Assembly (NCBI GenBank): GCA_019752045.1 | Contig: JAIEMP010000006.1 | Span: forward strand, 44,569 to 108,568 | DNA: 64,000 nt | Source: Chitinophagaceae bacterium | GTDB taxonomy: Bacteria > Bacteroidota > Bacteroidia > Chitinophagales > Chitinophagaceae | Direction of reading: 5' to 3' | Shown here: piece by piece, positions 24,234-32,420 of the stretch | Numbering within the stretch: the first letter of the stretch is position 1 | Layout of the letters: the number at the start of each line of letters is the position of its first letter | Translations under genes and position numbers: made by a program | Notes under the pieces: generated by a model | Database searches by the model: none | What the model was told of the DNA's origin: nothing | The model's input: only the letters and a program-made list of their open reading frames with translations

Positions 24234-25199
24234 ATGAAGCTGAAATGGATTATTTGTTTGATTGGATGTGTTATCTGCACAGGATTGTACGCACAAAAAG
24301 AAGTAACGGTAAAAGTAATTAACCAGTACGAAGCACCGGTTGATGCATTTACTGTTGATGGGGTTGAATATAAAACAACCAAAGATGGGTCTGTAAAGAT
24401 TGTAATCAATGCTACCGACTCTGCTTCATTTGCGGGAAAAGAATATGATGCTGTAAAAATCGCTGTTACTGAAATTACAGAAGGCGGTACTGTAACGATC
24501 CGTAAAAATTTTACATGGAAAGATATTCTCAACCCCATGTTCTATATTAAGTACGGCGGGTTATGGTTGCTGATCTTTATCATTTTTGCAGAAACCGGTT
24601 TGCTGGTAGGATTCTTTTTACCGGGCGACAGTTTATTATTTGTTGCAGGTATTTACAGTACAAATCTTGCAGAGGAATTTTTAAAACTGTTTGGACTGAA
24701 AGGTCTGCAGAATGAATGGCTGGAGCTACTCGTCTTATGTGGTCTGCTTTCTGTTGCAGGTATATTGGGTAACTTGGTTGGTTACTGGACGGGCCGAAAA
24801 GTTGGTCCTGCCATGTACAGCTGGAAAGATAATTTTATTTTCAAGCAACGTTATTTGCATGAGGCGCACGACTTCTATGAAAAATACGGAGGTGGTGCTA
24901 TTGTGTTTGCAAGGTTCCTTCCTTTCATCCGCACATTTGCTCCCATTGTTGCAGGCATTGTAAAGATGGACCGAAAGAAATTTGTTTATTATAATGTTGT
25001 TGGCTGTATAGCATGGGTTGTAACCATGATTTTTGCCGGACATTTTTTACAGATATGGGTAAAGAATCAATTTGGAATTGAGTTGAAAGATAAACTGGAG
25101 CTCATCATCATCATCATCATTGCTGTTACAACTGCACCGGTGATCTGGAAATTTTTCTTTGGCAAAAAAGCAAAAAAGCCGACACACAATCCTGAATAA
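24234..25199 (+). CDS. DedA-family membrane protein with extra N-terminal secreted domain
   Basis: 321 residues. The start at 24234 (MKLKWIICLIGCVICTGLYA) gives a clear signal peptide; an upstream in-frame ATG adds eight residues without purpose. Residues about 22-95 form a small beta domain resembling a carboxypeptidase-regulatory fold (VKVINQYEAPVDAFTVDG, TTKDGSVKIVI). From about 105 the chain is a DedA/SNARE-associated protein: EGLLVGFFLPGDSLLF-type motif seen as ETGLLVGFFLPGDSLLFVAG, GYWTGRKVGP, and FARFLPFIRTFAPIVAGIV. DedA proteins help flip lipid carriers or phospholipids. The N-terminal domain is unusual for the family. The MFS gene follows 7 bases downstream. Confidence 0.85.
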   Translation: MKLKWIICLIGCVICTGLYAQKEVTVKVINQYEAPVDAFTVDGVEYKTTKDGSVKIVINATDSASFAGKEYDAVKIAVTEITEGGTVTIRKNFTWKDILNPMFYIKYGGLWLLIFIIFAETGLLVGFFLPGDSLLFVAGIYSTNLAEEFLKLFGLKGLQNEWLELLVLCGLLSVAGILGNLVGYWTGRKVGPAMYSWKDNFIFKQRYLHEAHDFYEKYGGGAIVFARFLPFIRTFAPIVAGIVKMDRKKFVYYNVVGCIAWVVTMIFAGHFLQIWVKNQFGIELKDKLELIIIIIIAVTTAPVIWKFFFGKKAKKPTHNPE

Positions 25200-25206
25200 T
25201 TGAAAC

Positions 25207-26466
25207 ATGCTTGCCCGTAATTCAACTTCCGTTTTATCTCTTCCGGTAATTGTAGCCGCACTTGGCTACTTTGTTGATATTTATGATTTGCTGTTGTTTA
25301 CCATTGTACGTGAACCAAGTCTTGCAGGTGTTGGAGTAAATCTTGCAGATACTGCCTCTGCTATTGCAGCAAGTACAAAAATCATTAACTGGCAAATGGT
25401 TGGCCTGCTCATTGGCGGAATCCTTTGGGGTGTTCTTGGTGATAAGAAAGGAAGATTAAGTGTGTTGTTTGGATCTATTCTGTTGTATTCTGTTGCCAAC
25501 TTTATTACCGGTTATGTTACAACCGTTGATCATTATGCATACGCAAGGTTTGTTGCAGGGATCGGTTTAGCAGGTGAGCTTGGTGCAGGTATTACATTGG
25601 TAAGTGAGTTACTTCCAAAAAATAAAAGAGGTATCGGTACTTCATTGGTTGCAGGGATTGGTTTGTTTGGTGCTGTGTTTGCTTACTTCACATACAAATT
25701 CACCAATGATTGGCGTCTTTGCTATAAGATTGGCGGTGGTCTTGGTATTGGGTTATTATTACTCAGGGTAAGTGTTGCAGAGAGTGGTATGTTTAAAGAA
25801 GTAAAAGATCTAAATGTGTCAAGAGGAAATGTGTTGATGTTCTTTAACAATGCAACCCGTTTCAGAAAATATATCCTGGCTATTTTAATTGGATTACCTA
25901 CATGGTATGTGATAGGTATTTTAGTAAACCTCAGCAATCGTTTTGCAAAAGAATTTTATGGTGATACTCAGATTGAAAGCGGACGTGCCATCATGTTTGC
26001 TTATGCTGCTATTGCTGTTGGCGATATATTAATTGGCTTTGTAAGTCAGTATTTCAAAAGCAGAAAAAAAGCGTTGTTTCTTTTTTATGGATTAACCATT
26101 ATTGGTTTGATCTTATTCTTTTCTCCCTTGAATAATTCTGATACTGCTATGTATGCAATTTGTGCATTGCTCGGTTTCAGTACAGGTTTCTGGGCCATAT
26201 TTGTAACCATGGGTGCAGAACAGTTTGGCACCAACTTACGTGCAACAGCAGCTACAACTATTCCCAATATGGTGCGTGGTGCATTGCCATTGATCAATCT
26301 CATGTTCCTTAATTTATTTCAGAAAAGCTGGGGCTGGGGTTTAACCAAAAGCGGTATCATAACCGGTGTGGTTGTAATCTCCATTACATTAGTAGCCGCT
26401 TATTTTACCGAAGAAACTTTTCATAAAGATTTGAATTATATAGAAGGTGGCGAGGCTTTGCCTTAA
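25207..26466 (+). CDS. MFS transporter (metabolite:H+ symporter-like)
   Basis: 419 residues, twelve predicted helices. The first helix holds a conserved aspartate (YFVDIYDLLLFTIVRE); the loop between helices 2 and 3 has GVLGDKKGRLSVLFGS, the MFS A-motif; helix 4 and 5 show ARFVAGIGLAGELGAGITLV, typical of sugar-phosphate or metabolite:H+ symporters. The last helix 12 is followed by TEETFHKDLNYIEGG. Substrate unknown. It begins 7 bases after the DedA gene and is probably on the same transcript. A stretch of word-like repeats separates it from the next gene. Confidence 0.85.
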   Translation: MLARNSTSVLSLPVIVAALGYFVDIYDLLLFTIVREPSLAGVGVNLADTASAIAASTKIINWQMVGLLIGGILWGVLGDKKGRLSVLFGSILLYSVANFITGYVTTVDHYAYARFVAGIGLAGELGAGITLVSELLPKNKRGIGTSLVAGIGLFGAVFAYFTYKFTNDWRLCYKIGGGLGIGLLLLRVSVAESGMFKEVKDLNVSRGNVLMFFNNATRFRKYILAILIGLPTWYVIGILVNLSNRFAKEFYGDTQIESGRAIMFAYAAIAVGDILIGFVSQYFKSRKKALFLFYGLTIIGLILFFSPLNNSDTAMYAICALLGFSTGFWAIFVTMGAEQFGTNLRATAATTIPNMVRGALPLINLMFLNLFQKSWGWGLTKSGIITGVVVISITLVAAYFTEETFHKDLNYIEGGEALP

Positions 26467-26556
26467 AGTTGATAGTTCATGATTGATAGTTAATAGTAAA
26501 TAGTTTGAGCCTCCATGAACCATGAACCATCATCCATTAACTATGAACTTTACAAC
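26467..26556 (+). repeat. Short-word inverted repeat between MFS and heptosyltransferase genes
   Basis: The left half is made of GATAGTTCATGATTGATAG-type words and the right half of CATGAACCATGAACCAT and ATTAACTATGAAC, which are their inverse. The stretch could fold into a long imperfect hairpin. Similar inverted word arrays occur at 29698-29790, 33651-33804 and around the four-helix-bundle gene. Confidence 0.5.
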
Positions 26557-27555
26557 ATGAAATTTCTCATCATCCGATTCAGCTCCATTGGCGATATTGT
26601 GTTAACCACACCTGTGGTACGATGTTTAAAACAGCAGGTACCCAATGCTGAAGTGCATTATCTCAGCAAATTCAGCTTTCATAAAGTCATTGCATCAAAT
26701 CCATACATTGATAAGTTTCACTACCTCAATAATGATTGGGATCTGTTGATGCATCAACTCAAAGAAGAACAATTTGATTATATCATTGATCTGCATCACA
26801 ATCTCCGCACCATCAAGCTGAAAAAAGAATTGAAAGTAAAATCATTTGCTTTCAACAAACTCAATATTCAAAAATGGTTACTGACGAATTTAAAAATCAA
26901 CCGAATGCCTGCAGTGCATATTGTTGACCGTTACTTGGATACAGTAAAATCATTCAATGTAAAAAATGATGGGAAGGGGTTGGATTATTTTATTCCAAAA
27001 GAAGAAGAAACGCAACAGAAGGATCTACCACAGGCACATGCATTAGGCTATATCGGAATCGTTATTGGCGCAGCACATGCAACCAAGAAATTACCAGTTC
27101 ATCAATTAACAGTTTTGTGCGCTGCACTTGATCATCCCATTGTATTGCTCGGCGGACCTGAAGACAGAGCTATCGGAGATCAGATCGCAGCAATTGACAG
27201 TATCAAAATATACAATGCCTGCGGAAAATTTTCCATTAACGAAAGTGCCGATCTTGTACGCAAAGCAAAACTCATCATTACGCATGATACCGGGCTGATG
27301 CATATAGCAGCCGCATTTAAAAAACCAATCATCAGTGTATGGGGCAATACGGTTCCTGTTTTTGGAATGGAAGCTTATTATGGCAACAATACCCAAATAC
27401 AACATTCCAGATTTGAAGTTCCAAATCTCCGTTGCCGCCCTTGTTCAAAAATTGGATATGATGCCTGTCCGAAAAAACATTTTAAATGCATGGAGCTGCA
27501 AAATGTAAATGAAATAGCAAAACTTGCACAGAGCTGGGCAAAAACATTGCGATAA
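26557..27555 (+). CDS. Glycosyltransferase family 9 (heptosyltransferase-like)
   Basis: 332 residues in two Rossmann-like halves. The N terminus MKFLIIRFSSIGDIVLTTPV carries the family motif, and the C-terminal half has GAAHATKKLPV, ILLGGPEDRAIGDQI-like VLLGGPEDRAI, and ITHDTGLMHIAAAFKKPIIS followed by WGNTVP, as in ADP-heptose:LPS heptosyltransferases. It should add heptose to the LPS inner core at the inner membrane, though GT9 specificity varies. The start at 26557 is taken over an in-frame ATG 14 codons upstream that would translate repeat sequence. HldD, which makes the ADP-heptose donor, is encoded at 41251. Confidence 0.88.
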   Translation: MKFLIIRFSSIGDIVLTTPVVRCLKQQVPNAEVHYLSKFSFHKVIASNPYIDKFHYLNNDWDLLMHQLKEEQFDYIIDLHHNLRTIKLKKELKVKSFAFNKLNIQKWLLTNLKINRMPAVHIVDRYLDTVKSFNVKNDGKGLDYFIPKEEETQQKDLPQAHALGYIGIVIGAAHATKKLPVHQLTVLCAALDHPIVLLGGPEDRAIGDQIAAIDSIKIYNACGKFSINESADLVRKAKLIITHDTGLMHIAAAFKKPIISVWGNTVPVFGMEAYYGNNTQIQHSRFEVPNLRCRPCSKIGYDACPKKHFKCMELQNVNEIAKLAQSWAKTLR

Positions 27556-27589
27556 AAAAAGGGTTGCAGATTTCTGCAACCCTTTTTTT
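27554..27589. terminator. Strong hairpin terminator
   Basis: A run of A, GGGTTGCAGA, two T, TCTGCAACCC and a run of T. It sits right after the stop codon of the heptosyltransferase gene and may also serve the convergent mdh gene. Confidence 0.88.
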
Positions 27590-27640
27590 ATTCAAATTAT
27601 CTGATTATCTGATTTTCAAATTTTCAAATCTTCAAATCAC
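27590..27640 (+). repeat. ATTTTCAAA word repeats before the mdh 3' end
   Basis: ATTATCTGATTATCTGATT, then ATTTTCAAATTTTCAAATCTTCAAATC-type words repeat in a row. The same words make up much of the accB-accC gap. Confidence 0.5.
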
Positions 27641-28566
27641 AGTGTCTTCAACACATCGTTCATGCTTCTTACTGCGTCAGCGCTTTTGTTAAAAGCTGCC
27701 TGCTCATCTGCATTCAATTCAAAATCCAGAATTTTTTCCCAACCGTTTCGGCCAATGGTAACAGGTACGCCCAGACAAATATCTTTCTGTCCATATTCAC
27801 CATCTAACGCAACACAACAGGTAAAGAGTTTCTTTTCATCACGCAGAATACTTTCTACCAACGCAGCTCCCGAAGCACCGGGTGCATACCATGCAGAAGT
27901 GCCAATCAATGCTGTTAATGTAGCACCGCCCACCATGGTATCTTTTACAATTTTTTCCTGTTGCTCAGCACTTAAGAATTTTGTTACAGGAACACTGTTC
28001 CATGTAGCTAAGCGTATCAATGGAATCATTGTAGTATCGCCATGGCCACCAACAACAACTGCATTTAAATCAGAAGGAGAACAACCTAAATGCTGACTCA
28101 GTTGATATTTAAAACGGCTGCTGTCTAATGTTCCGCCCATACCAATGATACGGTTCTTTGGTAAGCCGGTTGAAGTTAATGCCAGATACGTCATTGTATC
28201 CATTGGGTTACTGATTACAATAATGATGGCATTGGGCGAATGCTTTAAACTGTTTTCACAAACCGTTTTCACAATACCTGCATTTACACCAATCAGTTCT
28301 TCACGGGTCATACCGGGTTTGCGGGGCAGGCCCGATGTAATCACAATTACATCACTGTTGGCCGTTTTGCTGTAATCGTTGGTACTGCCGGTAATTTTGG
28401 TATCAAAACCAAGCAGGGTAGCTGTTTGCATCATATCCTGAGCTTTTCCTTCTGCAACCCCTTCTTTAATGTCTAACAAAACCAGTTCAGAACACAATTC
28501 TTTGCGGGCAATATTATCGGCACAGGTAGCACCTACAGCACCGGCACCTACAACAGTAACTTTCAT
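27637..28566 (-). CDS. mdh: Malate dehydrogenase
   Basis: 309 residues of the LDH/MDH superfamily, LDH-like MDH group. The NAD motif is VVGAGAVGATCADNI, with the aspartate D32 that selects NAD in LVLLDIKEG. Substrate-binding arginines sit in LPRKPGMTREEL (R82 and R88) and at R151; R82 marks malate rather than lactate use. The catalytic pair is D147 or D148 region in GTLDSSRF and H175 in VVGGHGDTTMIP. It interconverts malate and oxaloacetate in the TCA cycle in the cytoplasm. A complete promoter, TTTG-N20-TACCTTTG, precedes it. It stands alone on the minus strand. Confidence 0.95.
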   Translation of the reverse strand: MKVTVVGAGAVGATCADNIARKELCSELVLLDIKEGVAEGKAQDMMQTATLLGFDTKITGSTNDYSKTANSDVIVITSGLPRKPGMTREELIGVNAGIVKTVCENSLKHSPNAIIIVISNPMDTMTYLALTSTGLPKNRIIGMGGTLDSSRFKYQLSQHLGCSPSDLNAVVVGGHGDTTMIPLIRLATWNSVPVTKFLSAEQQEKIVKDTMVGGATLTALIGTSAWYAPGASGAALVESILRDEKKLFTCCVALDGEYGQKDICLGVPVTIGRNGWEKILDFELNADEQAAFNKSADAVRSMNDVLKTL

Positions 28567-28618
28567 GGAACATTTAATTTAGAAAATGAAGAAATTTTAT
28601 CCGATCATCGTCGGGTGG

Positions 28619-28650
28619 CAAAGGTATTGGACGAAAGGCGAAAAGTCAAA
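28619..28650 (-). promoter_or_regulatory. Promoter of mdh (TTTG-N20-TAnnTTTG)
   Basis: On the minus strand TTTG (28650-28647) is followed after 20 bases by TACCTTTG (28626-28619), a near-ideal Bacteroidota sigma-70 type promoter. The predicted untranslated leader is about 45 bases. Confidence 0.7.
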
Positions 28651-28691
28651 AGAAGGATTTACTATCTTTAAAGCAACCAAAAACAATCATC

Positions 28692-29207
28692 ATGCTTATT
28701 TTGTATGTTCTCCTCGGCATCATTGCACTCGTGTTACTCATTGCAGCAATGCTGCCCGGTAAGTATCTGGTAGAAAAATCTACAGTGATCAATCGGCCAT
28801 CGGCAGAAGTGTATAATAAAATTGCTGATCTGCATCATTACCGTGACTGGAACCCGTGGGCAAAAATGGATCCCGATGCACAAACCACTATTACCGGCGA
28901 TCCCATGCATGTTGGGCATAAATATTACTGGAATGGGAAAAAAGTGGGCGAAGGCAGTTTAACCGTTCGATCAATTGTGCCCAGTAAAGCAATTAATTTT
29001 GATCTGGTTTTTTTAAAACCATTTAAATCGCATGCAATAGATGCCTGGGATTTTACAGAAGTGGATGGTGGTACAAAAGTGGTATGGCGCAACAGCGGTG
29101 GATTTCCTTTCCCCGTTGCCCGTTTAATGGGACCGTCTATTACCAAACAACTCAACAAACAATTTGATGAAGGACTTCAGAACCTGAAAGAAATGTGTGA
29201 GAAATAA
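28692..29207 (+). CDS. SRPBCC / polyketide-cyclase-like protein with N-terminal membrane anchor
   Basis: 171 residues. The N terminus (MLILYVLLGIIALVLLIAAM) is a hydrophobic anchor or uncleaved signal. The rest is a START-like domain (about 27-168): VEKSTVINRPSAEVYNKIAD, RDWNPWAKMDPDAQ, GGTKVVWRNSGG and a long C-terminal helix with KQLNKQFDEGLQNLKEM. The fold binds hydrophobic ligands; the ligand is unknown. A hairpin follows. Its start is preceded by TATCTTTA, one base off the -7 consensus. Confidence 0.82.
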   Translation: MLILYVLLGIIALVLLIAAMLPGKYLVEKSTVINRPSAEVYNKIADLHHYRDWNPWAKMDPDAQTTITGDPMHVGHKYYWNGKKVGEGSLTVRSIVPSKAINFDLVFLKPFKSHAIDAWDFTEVDGGTKVVWRNSGGFPFPVARLMGPSITKQLNKQFDEGLQNLKEMCEK

Positions 29208-29229
29208 AAACAACCATTGTATAAACACA

Positions 29230-29261
29230 AAGCCAATCAATCCGATTGGCTTTTGTTTTTT
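29230..29261 (+). terminator. Terminator of the SRPBCC gene
   Basis: AAGCCAATC, loop AATCC, GATTGGCTT, then a T-rich run. Confidence 0.85.
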
Positions 29262-29291
29262 CAACAATTTAACAAACAAAGGAAAAATAAA

Positions 29292-29322
29292 TTTGGCTGA
29301 TTACGATAAAGTCGTAGATTTA
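29292..29322 (+). promoter_or_regulatory. Promoter of the BlaI-like repressor gene
   Basis: TTTG at 29292-29295 is followed after 19 bases by TAGATTTA at 29315-29322, one base off TAnnTTTG. It lies across the two operator palindromes. Confidence 0.6.
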
Positions 29323-29335
29323 CGAAAATTTCGTA
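29302..29335 (+). promoter_or_regulatory. Tandem BlaI-type operators
   Basis: Two palindromes of the form TACGA-N5-TCGTA stand side by side: 29302-29316 and 29321-29335, the second a perfect TACGAAAATTTCGTA. Their centres are 19 bases apart, about two helical turns, and they overlap the -33 to -7 spacer and -7 box of the promoter. BlaI/MecI dimers bind similar short palindromes, so this should be the autoregulatory site. Confidence 0.75.
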
Positions 29336-29337
29336 GA

Positions 29338-29697
29338 ATGTTAGAAAAACTCACACAACAGGAAGAAGAAGCGATGCAGGCCGTATGGCGTAATGGTGAA
29401 GGGAATGTAAAAGCGTTTTTGGATAACCTGGATATTGATATACCCTACACAACCCTTGCATCAACAATTAAGAATCTTGAAAAGAAAGGATTTCTTACAA
29501 GCCGATTGGTAGGCAATGCTTATTTGTACAAACCCGCCATTACAGAAGAAGAATACAAGAAGAAATTCATGAGTGGATTTGTGAAAGAGTATTTTGAAAA
29601 TTCTTACAAAGAGTTGGTGAACTTTTTTGTGGAGCAAAAGAAACTATCACCAAAGGAATTGAAAGAAATTGTGGAGATGATTGAAGGGAAGAAATGA
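29338..29697 (+). CDS. BlaI/MecI/CopY-family transcriptional repressor
   Basis: 119 residues. A winged helix (about 1-70) starts with LTQQEEEAMQAVWRNGEGNV and has the recognition region IPYTTLASTIKNLEKKGFLT, followed by a wing (RLVGNAYLYKP) and a helical dimerisation tail (YKKKFMSGFVKEYFENSY to the end). The start at 29338 follows the operators; the open frame continues upstream through the promoter but is not coding. The M56 protein downstream is the expected sensor that inactivates the repressor. No beta-lactamase is nearby, so the pair more likely senses envelope stress. Confidence 0.9.
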   Translation: MLEKLTQQEEEAMQAVWRNGEGNVKAFLDNLDIDIPYTTLASTIKNLEKKGFLTSRLVGNAYLYKPAITEEEYKKKFMSGFVKEYFENSYKELVNFFVEQKKLSPKELKEIVEMIEGKK

Positions 29698-29790
29698 TGA
29701 ATAATGGATAGTAAATAATGAATAATGGATAATTGTTGCAATGCCGGGCTATTTTAAATTATCAATTACTTAATTATCAATTTCAAAGTT
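29698..29790 (+). repeat. Short-word inverted repeat between blaI-like and M56 genes
   Basis: The left half consists of AATAATGGATAGTAAATAATG and similar words, ending GGATAATTG; the right half contains TTATCAATTACTTAATTATCAATT, the inverse type. It may fold as an extended A/T-rich hairpin within the predicted operon. Confidence 0.45.
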
Positions 29791-31719
29791 ATGCCAGTAA
29801 TAATAGAATACCTCCTGAAAGTTTCCATTGCCCTTGCAGTGCTGTATCTGTTTTATCAGTTGGTATTACGTCGTTTAACATTTTACCATTGGAACAGGTG
29901 GTACCTCGTTGGGTACAGCCTGCTTTGTTTTGTAATACCCTTTATGAACATCACCGATTTTTTGTTCAGGCATGAGTTGGAAAGTACTCAGATTATCCGC
30001 TTAATACCTGTGTACAATATTGAACTGAAAGACCCGGGCTTTGAATGGAACCAATGGACAATAGCCATTACAGTACTTATTACAGGTATGCTCATTATGG
30101 GTGTGCGGATGTTACTGCAACTGCTGAGTTTACATCGCATCAAAACAAAAGCAACCTTGCTCAATGAAGGAACTGTAAAATTATTTCATGTAGATGAACA
30201 GATTACACCATTCTCTTTCAGCAATAGTATCTATATCAACCGTCAGTTACATACAGAAGCTGAATTACAGGAAATCATCCGTCATGAGTTTGTTCATGTA
30301 AAACAAAAGCACAGTATTGATATTCTGTTTGCTGAACTGTTATGCATGCTGCTGTGGTTTCATCCGGCTGCATGGCTTATCCGGAATGCGATCAGACAAA
30401 ACCTTGAATTTATTGCCGATGAACAGGTGCTGCAGGAGGGTGTTGATAAAAAACAGTATCAGTATCTGTTGTTGAAAGTGGTAGGCAACAGTCATTACAG
30501 TATTGCACCGAATTTTAATTTCTCATCTCTAAAAAACCGAATCATCATGATGAATCAAATGAAGTCTGCACGTGTGCAGGCCATCCGATTTTTATTTGTA
30601 TTGCCGCTCATTGCGGTGTTATTACTTGCATTTAGACAGGTTAAAGAAAACAACATTGCCGCTGCCGCAAATCCAATTGTAACAGATACCGTGCCGCCAC
30701 CAGCTCCGCCAGCTTTGCCAACGGAGGAACAGTGGATCAAATCTGCAAACGAAAACATTGCAAGTATAGATGTTACAAAAAAGAATGGACAGCAACAGAT
30801 TAAAATTATACTGAAGAATGGCACAGTTGAAAATTATGATCTAAACGACCCCAAACAAAAAGAGGGCTTTGAAAAGAAATACGGAAAGCTGAAACCTGTT
30901 ATAGAAACAGTAGATGTAAAAAAGAAAAATGGAGAAAATACTGTTACGCTCCGCTTAAGTGATGGCAACGTTCAAACCTTTGATTTAAATGATCCCAAAC
31001 AGAGAGATATTCTTGAAAAAGATTTTGGTTTCAGTGAGGCAGGTGATTCGTTGCCGGCACCCGCTGCTCCGCCAGTACTTAGAACAAATCAACCCAACAG
31101 TAAAGGGTATATCGTAACCATTGCAGATAATGAAGGTGAGTGTATTGTCATCGTAAAAGACAAACAGCAAAAAATAGTAACTGCATTAACACTTACAGAT
31201 TGGTTAAAGAAAGAGAAGCAATATGAAAAACAATACGGTGAAATTCCACCACCTCCTCCGCCGGCACCTGCAATGCCAAAAACAATTATTGTGGAAAGAG
31301 TATTGGCTGCATCACCCAAAAAAATTACTACTGTGCCTGTAACAACCATTAAAGTAATATCACCAGTTGTTATTGAGAAAGAAATAAAAACGGTGGCACC
31401 GGTTCATGGCAATCACAAAAAAGTAATAGTCATTTCACCAAAAGAAGTTCTTACTACAGAGGAAAAAACAGTAACCATTGTTACTTCTCAACCTGAAGCA
31501 TCATTATATTATATTGATGGAAAAGAAGTAAACAAAATTGAAGTTGATCAACTGAATCCGGCGTTCATTGAAAGTGTACATGTAATTAAAGGAAAACAGG
31601 CCATAAAAACCTACGGAGAGAAAGGAAAGAATGGTGTGATTTTGATTAAAACAAAAATCAAATCTGCCAAACTGGAGAAGCAGATTTATGATAAGATAAA
31701 TATTGAACCAGAAAGATAG
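29791..31719 (+). CDS. M56-family membrane metallopeptidase (BlaR1-like) with TonB-plug-like tail
   Basis: 642 residues. The N-terminal part (1-about 290) has four membrane helices and the zinc motif HEFVH at 165-169 (IIRHEFVHVKQKHS), with the later glutamate in LEFIADEQVL. This is the BlaR1/MecR1 sensor-peptidase core. The periplasmic part contains two imperfect repeats (DVTKKNGQQQIKIILKNGT and DVKKKNGENTVTLRLSDGN, each followed by a DLNDPKQ unit), Pro-rich linkers, and a C-terminal unit YYIDGKEVNKIEVDQLNP then SVHVIKGKQAIKTYGEKG and NGVILIKTKI, the pattern of TonB-dependent receptor plugs. There is no penicillin-binding domain, so the signal is not obviously a beta-lactam. It cleaves or releases the BlaI partner upstream by family analogy. 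Confidence 0.88.
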   Translation: MPVIIEYLLKVSIALAVLYLFYQLVLRRLTFYHWNRWYLVGYSLLCFVIPFMNITDFLFRHELESTQIIRLIPVYNIELKDPGFEWNQWTIAITVLITGMLIMGVRMLLQLLSLHRIKTKATLLNEGTVKLFHVDEQITPFSFSNSIYINRQLHTEAELQEIIRHEFVHVKQKHSIDILFAELLCMLLWFHPAAWLIRNAIRQNLEFIADEQVLQEGVDKKQYQYLLLKVVGNSHYSIAPNFNFSSLKNRIIMMNQMKSARVQAIRFLFVLPLIAVLLLAFRQVKENNIAAAANPIVTDTVPPPAPPALPTEEQWIKSANENIASIDVTKKNGQQQIKIILKNGTVENYDLNDPKQKEGFEKKYGKLKPVIETVDVKKKNGENTVTLRLSDGNVQTFDLNDPKQRDILEKDFGFSEAGDSLPAPAAPPVLRTNQPNSKGYIVTIADNEGECIVIVKDKQQKIVTALTLTDWLKKEKQYEKQYGEIPPPPPPAPAMPKTIIVERVLAASPKKITTVPVTTIKVISPVVIEKEIKTVAPVHGNHKKVIVISPKEVLTTEEKTVTIVTSQPEASLYYIDGKEVNKIEVDQLNPAFIESVHVIKGKQAIKTYGEKGKNGVILIKTKIKSAKLEKQIYDKINIEPER

Positions 31720-31728
31720 TATAAGCAA

Positions 31729-32232
31729 TTAGTCATTAACCAACCTTATCAACTCTTCTGTTTTTACGCCACCGTCGTAAAAGTTCAGAAGAGTTTTGTT
31801 TTTATCATACACCGCAATGCCGGGCAGGTATTGATTTCTGAAATATTTTGGAAAAAAGAACAGTACATCTCTGCCCATGATGATGTTTTTATATTGACCA
31901 ATCTTTAGCTCATCATAGAACTCTTTCATTTTTTCAAAAGGTAAAACAGTTGCCATAACAATCTGCAGTTCACTCAGTTCATTGATATGCTTTATTATTT
32001 CAAGCGTCTGGTAGCGGCAATGATCACACTCCGGACTAAAATACATGATCATGGTTTTTTTATCGGGTGAAAGCTGCTTGGTGTAAAAATCTGTTTTACC
32101 ATCTACAAGCTGAATTTTAAAATCAGGCAGTGGTAATCCTTTTAAATGAGAAGGGATGGTATCATTACCCGCAAAAACGGTCATTTGCAGTGCGCCAGTA
32201 AAAAGAAGCAGCAGCATGAGTTGTTTTTTCAT
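31729..32232 (-). CDS. Secreted thioredoxin-fold protein (TlpA/AhpC-TSA-like)
   Basis: 167 residues with a signal peptide (MKKQLMLLLLFTGALQMTVF, cleavage near FAG). The thioredoxin-like fold carries C69 and C72 in FSPECDHCRYQTLE, a C-x-x-C active site with a DH pair, and the cis-proline region LPGIAVYDKNKTLLNFYDG. It probably reduces or isomerises disulfides, or senses redox state, in the periplasm. The start at 32232 is chosen because the 43 upstream codons lack character. It converges on the M56 gene with 9 bases between stops. Confidence 0.85.
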   Translation of the reverse strand: MKKQLMLLLLFTGALQMTVFAGNDTIPSHLKGLPLPDFKIQLVDGKTDFYTKQLSPDKKTMIMYFSPECDHCRYQTLEIIKHINELSELQIVMATVLPFEKMKEFYDELKIGQYKNIIMGRDVLFFFPKYFRNQYLPGIAVYDKNKTLLNFYDGGVKTEELIRLVND

Positions 32233-32361
32233 GGCTGAAAGGTACTGGCATTCCTTCATTTTCGGATGATCTGCATCCAAGGGAATTGTTAATTGCCGCC
32301 TTGGAATACTGCATGTATCCCGAGGCGGTATGTATCCTTTTATGTAAATACGATGCATCAA

Positions 32362-32392
32362 TTTGCAGGCAAGAGCGGTTACCTTATATTTG
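32362..32392 (+). promoter_or_regulatory. Promoter of efp (TTTG-N19-TAnnTTTG)
   Basis: TTTG at 32362-32365 and TATATTTG at 32385-32392 are separated by 19 bases, an exact match to the Bacteroidota consensus. The start codon lies 28 bases after the -7 box. Confidence 0.78.
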
Positions 32393-32420
32393 CAACCTTA
32401 AATAAAAATCATCAGTTAAT

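Noticed and set aside
25101..25120. CAT trinucleotide run in the DedA gene
   Set aside because: Six CAT units encode an isoleucine run in the last membrane helix; explained by the coding sequence, and too short to call a microsatellite of interest.
29338..31719. Beta-lactam resistance locus
   Set aside because: The BlaI/M56 pair lacks a penicillin-binding sensor domain and a beta-lactamase gene; a resistance role is not supported.
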